Of a DNA stretch of 13,754 nucleotides, positions 6,761-13,754 are shown one piece after another. Under the pieces are notes generated by a model. That model ran no database searches, was not told the DNA's origin, and was given only the letters and a program-made list of their open reading frames with translations. Origin of the DNA: DTSX01 sp964008355 (GTDB lineage Bacteria; Pseudomonadota; Gammaproteobacteria; Steroidobacterales; UBA11654); contig CAXGBD010000034.1 of NCBI GenBank assembly GCA_964008355.1, positions 1 through 13,754 of the forward strand, given 5' to 3'. Made by a program: the position numbers and the translations under genes. How positions within the stretch are numbered: position 1 is the first letter of the stretch; each line of letters starts with the position of its first letter.

Positions 6761-7377
6761 TGAAAACATTGATCAAAATTTGTGGCTTAACTAATCAAGA
6801 ATCTGTGGATGTTGCTGTGCAATCAGGTGCTGATCTCATCGGTTTTGTTTTTGCAAAGAAATCACCTAGATGCCTTACCCCTGCATTAGCAAGCCAGCTT
6901 TCTGGCTCTATTCCCGCACAGATAAAAACCACTGCGGTGATGTTGCATCCAAGCGATGCAGAAGCACGAGAAGTTTTTAGCAAGTTTCTACCCGATTATT
7001 TACAAACTGATGCTAAGGATTTTATATCTCTACATTTACCCGAAGGATGTCGTCCCCTGAAAGTCTACCGTGATCTTCCACAACTCCATTTCGATGAAAT
7101 GAATCCTAATGAGTTGTCTTTATTTGAGGGGCAGAACAGTGGGGCTGGAGAACTGGTCAATACCGATCATGCAGCGGCAGCAGCCTGCCACGCACCCATT
7201 ATTTTGGCCGGTGGATTAAACTCTGGCAATGTAGTGGGTATGTTACAGGCGGTTCAACCTAAAGGCGTTGATGTGAGTTCCGGTGTAGAAAGTGAGTTGG
7301 GCGTTAAAGACGTTCAAAAAATCAAGGATTTTATTAATATTGTCAGAGACTATGATGCAATGAAACAGAACGCATGA
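6760..7377 (+). CDS. trpF: Phosphoribosylanthranilate isomerase
   Basis: The protein (205 aa, TIM barrel) performs the Amadori rearrangement of phosphoribosylanthranilate to the carboxyphenylaminodeoxyribulose phosphate used by TrpC. The start KICGLT carries the catalytic Cys8, and SPR with Arg36 follows. GGLNSGNV (151-158) and GVDVSSGVE (169-177) form the phosphate site and the C-terminal strands. The stretch where most family members have LLD...GGTG-x-x-FDW reads SLFEGQNSGAGELVNTDHA (120-138), so Glu123 stands where the catalytic Asp is expected and the Gly-rich loop is altered. The sequence LQTDAKDFISLHLPEG (81-96) also departs from the usual LHG segment. Position between trpC and trpB supports the assignment. 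The start ATG overlaps the trpC stop by 1 nt, and the stop TGA overlaps the trpB ATG by 4 nt. Confidence 0.92.
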   Translation: MKTLIKICGLTNQESVDVAVQSGADLIGFVFAKKSPRCLTPALASQLSGSIPAQIKTTAVMLHPSDAEAREVFSKFLPDYLQTDAKDFISLHLPEGCRPLKVYRDLPQLHFDEMNPNELSLFEGQNSGAGELVNTDHAAAAACHAPIILAGGLNSGNVVGMLQAVQPKGVDVSSGVESELGVKDVQKIKDFINIVRDYDAMKQNA

Positions 7378-8606
7378 ATAACACAGAAAAAATATTACTG
7401 AATAAATTATTGAATGGGGAATTTCCAGACCAGAACGGCCGATTTGGTTCATTTGGGGGTCAATTTGCCCCAGAAACACTGATGCCGGCCTTGAAAAAAC
7501 TTGAGAAAGGCGTCAAACAGTTATTAAACGATAACTCTTTTCAAGATGAGTTAACTCGAGAACTACAGCAATGGGCAGGCAGACCCACTGGTCTCACGTT
7601 CGCTGGAAAACTCAGTGAGGCTTGGGGAGTTCATGTTTATATTAAACGCGAAGACCTAGCTCATACGGGGGCTCATAAAATCAATAACGCACTGGGCCAG
7701 GCGTTGTTGGCAAAGCGTCTCGGTGCAAAAAGAGTGGTTGCAGAGACCGGAGCTGGTCAACACGGTGTTGCCACAGCAGCTGCTTGTGCTCGTGTTGGCA
7801 TTCCCTGTGTGGTTTACATGGGAAGTGTGGATATAGAGCGACAATCACCCAATGTTGATCGGATGCTACAACTTGGAGCTGAAGTTATTCCTGTTGATTC
7901 GGGCGATAAAACACTTCGTGCTGCCATTGATGAGGCTTTTCGCGATTGGGTAGCACATCCGGATAATACCTATTACATTATTGGCTCAGTTGTCGGTCCG
8001 CATCCATACCCACTATTGGTCAGGGAACTGCAATCGGTCATTGGCAAAGAAGCTAGGGAACAAATCATTGGGGCTACAGGAAACCTTCCGAATTCAGTGT
8101 TCGCCTGTGTTGGAGGGGGTTCTAATGCCATTGGTATCTTTCATGCTTTTTTGGCTGATACAGAGGTGGAATTGGTTGGCGTTGAAGCAGGGGGAACAAG
8201 TGATGCCTTGGGTGAAAATGCAGCAACACTGGCTTCAGGCAAGCCAGGAATTTTGCATGGGAGTTACTCGATGTTACTGCACGATGCAGACGGGTTGGTG
8301 CAGGAGACTCATTCCATTTCAGCAGGGCTGGATTACCCTGGCGTCGGACCGGAGCATGCATTCTTGCAGTCCATTGGCAGAGTAACTTATATTTCTGCAA
8401 CAGATGATGAAGCACTTGGGGCGGTTCGCGAATGTTGTTCCGCGGAGGGTATCTTGCCCGCTTTGGAGAGTGCCCACGCACTTGTCGGAGCTCGGAAATG
8501 GGCGGCTGAGAATCCGGGTAAAACAATTCTGATTGGATTGTCAGGAAGGGGTGATAAAGACATGCCGACTTTAAGCAAGATGCACAAAGATCTTTTTGAG
8601 GAATAA
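7374..8606 (+). CDS. trpB: Tryptophan synthase beta chain
   Basis: The protein (410 aa) is the PLP enzyme that condenses serine with indole delivered from TrpA. Near the N-terminus, GRFGSFGGQFAPETLMPAL (22-40) is the classic TrpB signature. Lys102 in HKINNALGQA (101-110) is the Schiff-base lysine and Glu124 in AETGAGQHG (123-131) the catalytic acid. GGGSNA (247-252) is the phosphate cup. HGSYSMLL, SISAGLDYPGVGPEH (314-328) and the late GLSGRGDKD (388-396) are all conserved. Length and motifs fit the standard TrpB1 type, which partners TrpA. Its ATG overlaps the trpF stop (ATGA), implying translational coupling. Confidence 0.98.
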   Translation: MNNTEKILLNKLLNGEFPDQNGRFGSFGGQFAPETLMPALKKLEKGVKQLLNDNSFQDELTRELQQWAGRPTGLTFAGKLSEAWGVHVYIKREDLAHTGAHKINNALGQALLAKRLGAKRVVAETGAGQHGVATAAACARVGIPCVVYMGSVDIERQSPNVDRMLQLGAEVIPVDSGDKTLRAAIDEAFRDWVAHPDNTYYIIGSVVGPHPYPLLVRELQSVIGKEAREQIIGATGNLPNSVFACVGGGSNAIGIFHAFLADTEVELVGVEAGGTSDALGENAATLASGKPGILHGSYSMLLHDADGLVQETHSISAGLDYPGVGPEHAFLQSIGRVTYISATDDEALGAVRECCSAEGILPALESAHALVGARKWAAENPGKTILIGLSGRGDKDMPTLSKMHKDLFEE

Positions 8607-8611
8607 ACTTT

Positions 8612-9382
8612 ATGTTTGGCAGTGAATTTATCGAACAAAGCATTTTGAGCGCTGCTACAAAGGGAACAGCAATTATTCCCTTTATCACTGCTGGCTATCC
8701 GGAGAAAAATGAATTCTCCAACCTGGTTTTGTCACTGTCCAAAGCTGCTGATGTTATTGAAATAGGGGTGCCGTTTTCCGACCCAATGGCAGATGGCGTC
8801 ACCATCCAAAGATCCAGCCATCAGGCTATTGAGAGTGGTGTTCGTTTGCAGTGGATTTTGCAGCAGTTACAAGCGATTGAAATCAATAAACCGGTTATTT
8901 TAATGAGTTACCTGAATCCGTTGTTTGTTTTCGGCTACGAAGCATTGGTTCATCAGTCTCTTAAAGCAGGTGTGGATGGTTTTATCGTCCCAGATTTACC
9001 TATTGAGGAAGGAAGTGATTTTAGAGACATGCTGAATGAGGCCAATCTGGGTTTGATTCAATTGGTGACACCGGCATCTCCCACGGAGCGAATTGCCAAG
9101 GTGGCTGCCATGAGCTCTGGATTTCTTTATGCGGTGACTGTCAAAGGTGTCACTGGTGGCGCTGATGGTTTGTCTAATACGGTTACTGGTTATCTGGAGC
9201 AAGTTCGGCAGCTGGCAACGATACCGGTTTGTGCTGGCTTCGGCGTAAGAACTGCAAAAGATGTTGCCTTATTGGAGCCCTATGTGGATGGGGTCATTGT
9301 TGGCTCTGCATTGCTCGAAGCCATTGAATCCGGACAACAACCGGTTGAATTTTTAAACAACCTTAGAACCAAAGAGAAGTAA
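8612..9382 (+). CDS. trpA: Tryptophan synthase alpha chain
   Basis: The protein (256 aa, TIM barrel) cleaves indole-3-glycerol phosphate to indole and glyceraldehyde 3-phosphate, and passes indole through a tunnel to TrpB. Catalytic Glu50 in IEIGVPFSDP (49-58) and Asp61 in MADGVTIQ (59-66) are present, with Val where Pro is more usual. PFITAGYP (23-30), MSYLNPLFVFG, VPDLP, KGVTGG and the phosphate-site segments GFGVRTAKD and VIVGSALL follow. The length is slightly under the usual 265-270 residues. GAGGA-like Shine-Dalgarno GAGGA at 8598-8602, inside the trpB end, sits 9 nt before the ATG. This is the last gene of the operon. Confidence 0.97.
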   Translation: MFGSEFIEQSILSAATKGTAIIPFITAGYPEKNEFSNLVLSLSKAADVIEIGVPFSDPMADGVTIQRSSHQAIESGVRLQWILQQLQAIEINKPVILMSYLNPLFVFGYEALVHQSLKAGVDGFIVPDLPIEEGSDFRDMLNEANLGLIQLVTPASPTERIAKVAAMSSGFLYAVTVKGVTGGADGLSNTVTGYLEQVRQLATIPVCAGFGVRTAKDVALLEPYVDGVIVGSALLEAIESGQQPVEFLNNLRTKEK

Positions 9383-9440
9383 TATGCTTACCAGTCTTTT
9401 ATAATGCCAAGAGGCAGCGGATCAATAAGATAATAAGCTG
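9383..9440. other. Convergent intergenic gap between trpA and the cupin gene
   Basis: These 58 bp separate the ends of two converging transcription units. The only inverted repeat noticed is GCAGC (9414-9418) with GCTGC (9437-9441). It has an 18-nt loop and no T-run on either strand, so it is not a convincing terminator. Confidence 0.5.
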
Positions 9441-9977
9441 CTACTCGACAATCTTCGAATCGATCAGCACGGCAATAAACAGTGCCGATTCTGTACCGTC
9501 CACCACCCAGGCATGATTGGTGCCACGCTGAACCACCACATCAAACGGTTGTAGTTGCACTTCATCGTCATCAAGAAGCAGTTTGGCATTGCCAGACAAG
9601 AGAATAATATAGTCGATGGTTTTGGTTTTGTGCATACCCGGGTGGCGTGTTGTGTCAGGTTGGTCGTGGGCTGCACCCATTTGTTTAAAAGCTGCCGCCA
9701 TCCCGGCTTCTAACTGTTCACGCGTTGCCCCCTCAGGTGTCGGTGCTATCGCAAAGTACCTAAACTTGGTACCACCTGCTGACGGTGACAAGGTCACTTT
9801 GGGCTCTACCCGGTCTGTGGGATCCTTAGTATCAATAGGATCCCCGTCTGTATTCCAAATTTCAAACAAACCGCCTTCTTCACGGCCAAGTGTTTGTGGA
9901 GGCGGGCTATCAATGATAACTACCGACTTGCCTTTTTCATTGTGACCAGTAACGATCCTGCGCATTGTTGGAAACAT
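9441..9977 (-). CDS. Cupin-domain protein of unknown role
   Basis: The protein has 178 aa. The C-terminal half is a single cupin barrel. Motif 1 is RHPGMHKTKTIDYIILLSG (111-129), with His112, His116 and Asp122 as candidate metal ligands; Asp sits where the textbook motif has Glu. Motif 2 is PFDVVVQRGTNHAW (144-157), with His155. The N-terminal half (MRRIVTGHNEKGKSVVIIDSPPP, then a polar stretch) resembles small stand-alone cupins in proteobacteria. No signal peptide or membrane segment is seen. Substrate and reaction are unknown. The ATG follows a strong TAAGGAG with 6 nt spacing. It lies 39 bp downstream of the sulfotransferase gene and could share its transcript. Hand-counted GC over 9481-9960 is 242 of 480 (about 50%), well above its neighbours, which suggests a different origin. 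Confidence 0.85.
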   Translation of the reverse strand: MFPTMRRIVTGHNEKGKSVVIIDSPPPQTLGREEGGLFEIWNTDGDPIDTKDPTDRVEPKVTLSPSAGGTKFRYFAIAPTPEGATREQLEAGMAAAFKQMGAAHDQPDTTRHPGMHKTKTIDYIILLSGNAKLLLDDDEVQLQPFDVVVQRGTNHAWVVDGTESALFIAVLIDSKIVE

Positions 9978-10016
9978 AATTTTCTCCTTATTGAATGATT
10001 ACTCAAACCTTGTTTT

Positions 10017-11135
10017 TCAAAGATCAAATTCAGTGATATATTCTTTAAATCTCTCCCTGACTTGTTTTTCTGTGAGTCCAAATTCTTCTAAAGTGTATTT
10101 ATGGGGGGGTGTTTTGTTTGTTACAGATTCGGTGAAGAAACGATCCATATGGTCTTGATTTTCTTCAGTGAGCTCCAAACCAAAATGTGAATACATCAGT
10201 CTCATTTGTCTCATTGGGTCTGAGACTAGATCAGTAAAATTAATATCGAATATCTGATTTTCAGGTATTTGGGATCTATCCATCAGGTATTTTTCCATTG
10301 CATGACTCCAAAAAGAAACTGAATTGAGACCAATTTCATTTTTGTCCACATGGTTTGATAAACCGAAACGGATATCGGCAGACAAACTACTAATCGAAGG
10401 GATAGCCTCGATTGGATTTCTATGGGTAAAAACAAAACATGCTTTTGGGTAGGCAGAAAGAAATTCCGGAATATGTTGAATATGCCACGGATCTTTAAGT
10501 AGCCATGTGTCCGGTTTATTATTCCTTTCAAGCGCGCTCAAAAATCTTGAATGCCACAACATGGCTGATGAAAAATTACATGTTTTAATGTAATTTTCAT
10601 AGTTGGGCACTCTTGCCATATACGCGAAGTGAATACTTCTTAAGTCAAGACTTGTAATTAGTTGACACTCTTCAGGATGTTCTGCATGCAGAGGATGTAT
10701 ACTGTCAAAATTAGGAACTGCCACTTTGATCATTCTGAAATCAAAATTCGTTCTTCTGATCCTTGCTCTGGTTTGCCTTTTTGTTGTTGCTAGTGGCAGC
10801 GGGTAAAAAATTTCCCAAGCCAATGGCCCTCTATATCTGGTGTCACAATGCAATAAATCCAATAAAAAGGTGGTTCCAGATCTTGGGAGTCCGGTTATAA
10901 CCAAAGGCATTGATGGAGGAGGTAAGGATTCTTGGTTGACCAATGCGTACAATTTCGCTCTTGTTTGGAGTTTGTTGATGATATTTTGTCTAATGCCAAT
11001 AGACCCAAATGTATTGAGGCTAGCTTCATTTTTTAAATCATTGAGAAAAAGCTCCAAAGGCTCAAGAAAATCTTCTTCACCCAAGGGTTGGTTTATGGTT
11101 TTTAAAACAGAGTCAAGTGTTAACAAAGCCTTCAA
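10017..11135 (-). CDS. Sulfotransferase-family protein (PAPS-dependent type)
   Basis: The protein (372 aa) initiates at TTG. The 5'-phosphosulfate-binding loop is ITGLPRSGTTFLLDLL (80-95), with Pro84-Arg-Ser-Gly-Thr-Thr89. The 3'-phosphate site is FVFTHRNPIEAIPSISS (234-250), with Arg239 and Ser247. WLLKDPWH (211-218) and the C-terminal segment PHKYTLEEFGLTEKQV (344-359) are typical of the bacterial Sulfotransfer_3 group. Such enzymes move a sulfuryl group from PAPS to an acceptor; the acceptor is unknown here. No transmembrane segment or signal peptide is evident. It follows ubiB by 23 bp in the same direction, so it is probably co-transcribed, though a role in quinone metabolism is speculation. 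The first in-frame ATG (residue 76) would cut into the P-loop region, which supports the TTG start. Confidence 0.85.
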   Translation of the reverse strand: MKALLTLDSVLKTINQPLGEEDFLEPLELFLNDLKNEASLNTFGSIGIRQNIINKLQTRAKLYALVNQESLPPPSMPLVITGLPRSGTTFLLDLLHCDTRYRGPLAWEIFYPLPLATTKRQTRARIRRTNFDFRMIKVAVPNFDSIHPLHAEHPEECQLITSLDLRSIHFAYMARVPNYENYIKTCNFSSAMLWHSRFLSALERNNKPDTWLLKDPWHIQHIPEFLSAYPKACFVFTHRNPIEAIPSISSLSADIRFGLSNHVDKNEIGLNSVSFWSHAMEKYLMDRSQIPENQIFDINFTDLVSDPMRQMRLMYSHFGLELTEENQDHMDRFFTESVTNKTPPHKYTLEEFGLTEKQVRERFKEYITEFDL

Positions 11136-11146
11136 TTGTGAATTTA

Positions 11147-11152
11147 CTCCTT
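11147..11152 (-). promoter_or_regulatory. Shine-Dalgarno supporting the TTG start of the sulfotransferase gene
   Basis: Read on the minus strand, AAGGAG occupies 11152-11147, 11 nt before the TTG at 11135-11133. This is slightly longer than the usual spacing. Upstream in frame a TGA occurs at 11156-11154 with no ATG or GTG between. A second TTG three codons downstream is the only close alternative. Confidence 0.6.
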
Positions 11153-11158
11153 GTCAAA

Positions 11159-12778
11159 TTATTTAGGTTTTGTTGTCAAGATTATGATAGCGCTTATTGC
11201 AACCATTACCCATCCAGGCCAAAAAGAAATCTCCTTAATTGCCAATAACAGAATACCTCCAATGAAGAATCCCATCCCTATCATTCCAAGATAAAGTCTT
11301 TTCAATGTCGTGATAATATCCGTATTGGTGAGGGCTGATTGATTGTGATTGGGTCGTTCTTCGAGTAGATTTCTTGCAACTTCAGGCAAGCGTTCCAGAG
11401 TCTCTCTTAGTTCAGGCGCATCTTTTCGAAGCTTTTTGACTAATCCTTTAATATCCAGTTGTTTTTTTCTCCAATCATCCAACACTGGCTTGGCTGCCGA
11501 CATTAAATCTAACTCCGGATACAGTTGCCGGCCCAACCCTTCAATGTTCAATAATGTTTTTTCCAATTGAACCAGTTGTGGTTGGTTTTCCATTTCAAAT
11601 TGTCTTGCAGTTTGCAACAGTCTGAACAACAGATTTCCAAAGGAAATATCTTTAAGTGGTCGATCAAAAATTGGATCACAAACTGTTCTAATAGAGGCTT
11701 CAAATTCATCGATTCGCGTCTTTCTAGGCACCCATCCTGCTTCAATAAAGCACTGCGCTATTTTTTTATAATCTTGTTCAAAGAAAGCTGAAAAATTTCT
11801 AGCAAGATAACGCAAGTCTCTTTCATTAAGACTGCCTACAATCCCAAAATCTACTGCTACATATTTAGGCTGATTTGGATTAGAAACATCCACAAAAACA
11901 TTACCTGGGTGCATGTCTGCATGAAATAGGTTGTGATGAAAAACCTGAGTGAAAAAAATGATCACCCCATTGATTGCCAACTGTTGTATGTCCACACCCG
12001 CTTTGTTTAATTCATCAATGTTATTGATTGGAATCCCATCAATACGTTCCTGGACCAGAACATTAGGTCGACAATAATCCCAGTAAACTTTAGGAACATG
12101 AATAATGTCAGAATCCTTCCAGTTTCTCCCTATTTGGGCACAGTTTGCAGCTTCCCTCATCAAGTCCAATTCATTATGAACAACTTTTTGATAATCACTG
12201 ACTACTTCCAAGGGTCTTAATCGTTTGCCTTCTTTGGAATAGCCCTCTATCAATTTGGCTAAGATAAACAGGATCTGCATGTCTTTTTCGATGGCATCTA
12301 AAATTCCTGGTCTTAGGATTTTTACCACCACTTCTTCCCCTGATTGAAGCTCTGCAAGATGTGCCTGGGCAACAGAAGCTGAAGCAAAAGCATCAGAATT
12401 AAATGATTTAAAAACCTCTTGTGCCGAACGTCCAAAGGCGGTTTCTATTTCTTGTTCGGCTGCTTCTGATGAGAAGGCTGGAACATTATCTTGAAGCTGA
12501 GTTAATTCATTTGCAATATCTTCAGGCAACAGATCAGGTCTAGTGGACAATGATTGTCCAAATTTAACATACAAGGGCCCGAGTTTCTCCAGCGCCCTTC
12601 TAATCCGGATGGCTCTAGGTAATTGATTTTTATTAGACAACCATCTTTTGGGTGAGAAATAAAATAACCATTGCAATGGCTTTAAATAGGGAATGTCTCG
12701 TATAAGATCATCCAATCGGTAATCAACCAGTATCTTATGAATATGGAGTAATCGGGCTAATATCTTGAATTGCTGCAT
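11159..12778 (-). CDS. ubiB: UbiB/ABC1-ADCK family atypical kinase for ubiquinone biosynthesis
   Basis: This 539-aa protein is needed in aerobic ubiquinone synthesis and acts as an ATPase or atypical kinase with the membrane-associated Ubi complex. Signature residues are KFGQ (72-75, the KxGQ motif), the Ala/Ser nucleotide loop FASASVAQAH (131-140), Lys153 in VVVKILRP, and ELDLMREA (203-210). Also present are HADMHPGN (286-293, catalytic loop with Asp288) and VDFG (309-312, metal-binding Asp310). Two C-terminal membrane helices (about 495-514 and 518-536) anchor it. The order and length match E. coli UbiB, which has CG instead of FG after the metal Asp. It begins 18 bp after ubiE with a poor Shine-Dalgarno. 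The usual ubiJ gene between them is absent. Confidence 0.95.
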   Translation of the reverse strand: MQQFKILARLLHIHKILVDYRLDDLIRDIPYLKPLQWLFYFSPKRWLSNKNQLPRAIRIRRALEKLGPLYVKFGQSLSTRPDLLPEDIANELTQLQDNVPAFSSEAAEQEIETAFGRSAQEVFKSFNSDAFASASVAQAHLAELQSGEEVVVKILRPGILDAIEKDMQILFILAKLIEGYSKEGKRLRPLEVVSDYQKVVHNELDLMREAANCAQIGRNWKDSDIIHVPKVYWDYCRPNVLVQERIDGIPINNIDELNKAGVDIQQLAINGVIIFFTQVFHHNLFHADMHPGNVFVDVSNPNQPKYVAVDFGIVGSLNERDLRYLARNFSAFFEQDYKKIAQCFIEAGWVPRKTRIDEFEASIRTVCDPIFDRPLKDISFGNLLFRLLQTARQFEMENQPQLVQLEKTLLNIEGLGRQLYPELDLMSAAKPVLDDWRKKQLDIKGLVKKLRKDAPELRETLERLPEVARNLLEERPNHNQSALTNTDIITTLKRLYLGMIGMGFFIGGILLLAIKEISFWPGWVMVAISAIIILTTKPK

Positions 12779-12796
12779 GGTTACTTTATAAAAAAG

Positions 12797-13549
12797 TTAA
12801 ATTTTATACCCTATATGCAAAGCCACAATACCACCGGTCAAATTAAAATATTCACAATTGGAAAAACCGATTGTTTCCATCATTTCTTTAAGTTTCTTTT
12901 GGTCTGGATGCATTCGTATCGATTCTGCTAAATATTGATAGCTATCAGCATCATTGACCATCCAATCACCAAGCTTGGGTAGCACACTAAAGGAATAAAA
13001 ATCATAGAATGGGCTGATCAGTTCATTGGGTTTTGAAAATTCTAAAATCAACAGTCGTCCACCAGGCTTGATAACTTGCATAATGGACGCAAGAGCTTTT
13101 TCTTTGTTGGTGATATTTCTTAATCCAAATCCAATAGTTATGCAATCAAAGGAATCATTAACAAAAGGCAATGATTCGGCATTGGATTGAATTAAATTGA
13201 TCTGATTTAGTTTGCCCTGGTCCAGAAGCTTGGAACGGCCGTTGATGAGCATGTTGAAGTTAATATCAGTTAATACAACCGTGCCTTTCTTGCCCACTTG
13301 TTGGCACAAGCTTGAAGCTAAATCCCCGGTTCCACCTGCAACATCGAGTGCTGACATTCCTTCAATCAATCCAGTATGCATCATTGCAAATCGTTTCCAG
13401 AATCTATGTAGGCCCAGAGACATTAGATCATTCATAAGATCATATTTTTGGGAAACAGAATCAAAGACAGCACCCACTTTATCTGTTTTTTCTTCTTCGG
13501 TTACGCGCTCATATCCGAAATCAAAATTTTTATTAAGATCTTGCTTCAT
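12797..13549 (-). CDS. ubiE: Ubiquinone/menaquinone C-methyltransferase
   Basis: The protein (250 aa) is the S-adenosylmethionine-dependent methyltransferase that adds the ring C-methyl group in ubiquinone (and menaquinone) synthesis. KYDLMNDLMSLGLHRFWK (35-52) is the UbiE family signature. LDVAGGTGD (68-76) is the SAM-binding motif I, followed by VLTDIN (92-97) with the acidic ribose ligand. GFGLRNI (140-146) and KPGGRLLILEFSKP (161-174) are also characteristic. The N-terminal FGYERVTEEEK matches UbiE of gammaproteobacteria, and the length is standard. The ATG overlaps the xerC stop (ATGA, 4 bp), so translation is probably coupled. It lies 18 bp upstream of ubiB. Confidence 0.96.
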   Translation of the reverse strand: MKQDLNKNFDFGYERVTEEEKTDKVGAVFDSVSQKYDLMNDLMSLGLHRFWKRFAMMHTGLIEGMSALDVAGGTGDLASSLCQQVGKKGTVVLTDINFNMLINGRSKLLDQGKLNQINLIQSNAESLPFVNDSFDCITIGFGLRNITNKEKALASIMQVIKPGGRLLILEFSKPNELISPFYDFYSFSVLPKLGDWMVNDADSYQYLAESIRMHPDQKKLKEMMETIGFSNCEYFNLTGGIVALHIGYKI

Positions 13550-13754
13550 TTTTTTCCAGATCTAGGATGGGTCTTGTCATACGTCTCCGCTAGGTGTTTA
13601 AAATCCAAGTGGGTATAAATTTGAGTGGTGCTGATGTCTTTGTGTCCCAGTAGTTCTTGTATTGCTCTTAAATCGCCACTAGCCTCCAAGAGATGCGTAG
13701 CAAAACTGTGCCTTAATAAATGTGGATAAATATTTTGTTGCATACCAGTTTGCT
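13546..13754 (-). CDS. xerC: Tyrosine recombinase XerC, C-terminal fragment (5' end outside window)
   Basis: Only the last 68 codons lie in the window, and the frame continues past the right edge (Gln-Thr-Gly precede the internal Met at 13743-13741). The fragment contains the end of the catalytic domain: PHLLRHSFATHLL with the His-x-x-Arg box, LLGHKDISTTQIYTH with the third active-site His and the nucleophilic Tyr, then HLDFKHLAETYDKTHPR. The ending THLDF...HPR and the segment DLRAIQELLGH fit XerC rather than XerD. Together XerC and XerD resolve chromosome dimers at dif. The stop overlaps the ubiE ATG, an uncommon partnership, so xerC and ubiE may share a transcript. Confidence 0.85.
   Translation of the reverse strand, partial: QTGMQQNIYPHLLRHSFATHLLEASGDLRAIQELLGHKDISTTQIYTHLDFKHLAETYDKTHPRSGKK

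Noticed and set aside
5930..7377. Possible TrpCF fusion
   Set aside because: trpC ends with a TAA at 6758-6760 that shares one base with the trpF ATG, so these are two separate coding sequences.
8122..8688. 188-codon open frame on the minus strand
   Set aside because: It lies antisense to trpB and the start of trpA, both with full family motifs. Its translation is low-complexity His/Pro-rich and shows no domain.
9414..9441. Inverted repeat GCAGC/GCTGC as a terminator for trpA or the cupin gene
   Set aside because: Five base pairs with an 18-nt loop and no T-run; too weak to call.
9616..9945. 109-codon plus-strand open frame across the cupin gene
   Set aside because: It is a shadow of the GC-rich cupin gene, which has a strong ribosome-binding site and clear cupin motifs.
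1..13754. Novel defence system, CRISPR array, insertion sequence, tRNA or prophage
   Set aside because: No direct-repeat array, transposase, terminal inverted repeats, tRNA cloverleaf or phage genes were seen. All sizeable open space is housekeeping metabolism. XerC alone does not indicate a mobile element.

Overview
The window looks like chromosomal DNA of a gammaproteobacterium of fairly low GC (roughly 40% by eye). The clues are a ubiquinone gene pair ubiE-ubiB that resembles the proteobacterial type, a XerC-type recombinase end, and a trp operon controlled by a ribosome-mediated leader-peptide attenuator. I cannot name the genus.

Left part (1-2745): a D-2-hydroxyacid dehydrogenase of the glycerate dehydrogenase type runs leftward off the edge. 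A divergent, rightward SLC13-type membrane permease carries two soluble TrkA-C (RCK-C) domains in its middle loop. Only 48 bp separate them.

Central part (2746-9382): a complete tryptophan operon, trpL-trpE-trpG-trpD-trpC-trpF-trpB-trpA, all on the plus strand, tightly packed and with no gene fusion. Together the proteins convert chorismate to tryptophan. The 186-bp leader holds a promoter-like sequence and a 15-codon leader peptide with tandem Trp codons. It also holds mutually exclusive pause, antiterminator and terminator hairpins ending in seven T's. This is the clearest regulatory system in the window: when charged tRNA-Trp is plentiful the terminator forms, and when it is scarce the ribosome stalls on the two Trp codons and the antiterminator forms.

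Right part (9441-13754, minus strand): a co-directional set reads, in transcription order, xerC (3' end only), ubiE, ubiB, a sulfotransferase-family gene with a TTG start, and a small cupin-domain gene. ubiE and xerC overlap by 4 bp, and ubiE and ubiB are separated by only 18 bp with no ubiJ between them. The cupin gene is clearly richer in GC (about 50%) than its neighbours and may be a later arrival. The trp operon and this set converge at 9383-9440, where I see no convincing terminator.

I found no rRNA, tRNA, CRISPR array, insertion sequence or prophage. The items most worth a second look are the trp attenuator with its near-leaderless leader ORF, an Asp-to-Glu change at the likely catalytic site of TrpF, the missing ubiJ, and the sulfotransferase and GC-rich cupin genes at the end of the ubi cluster.
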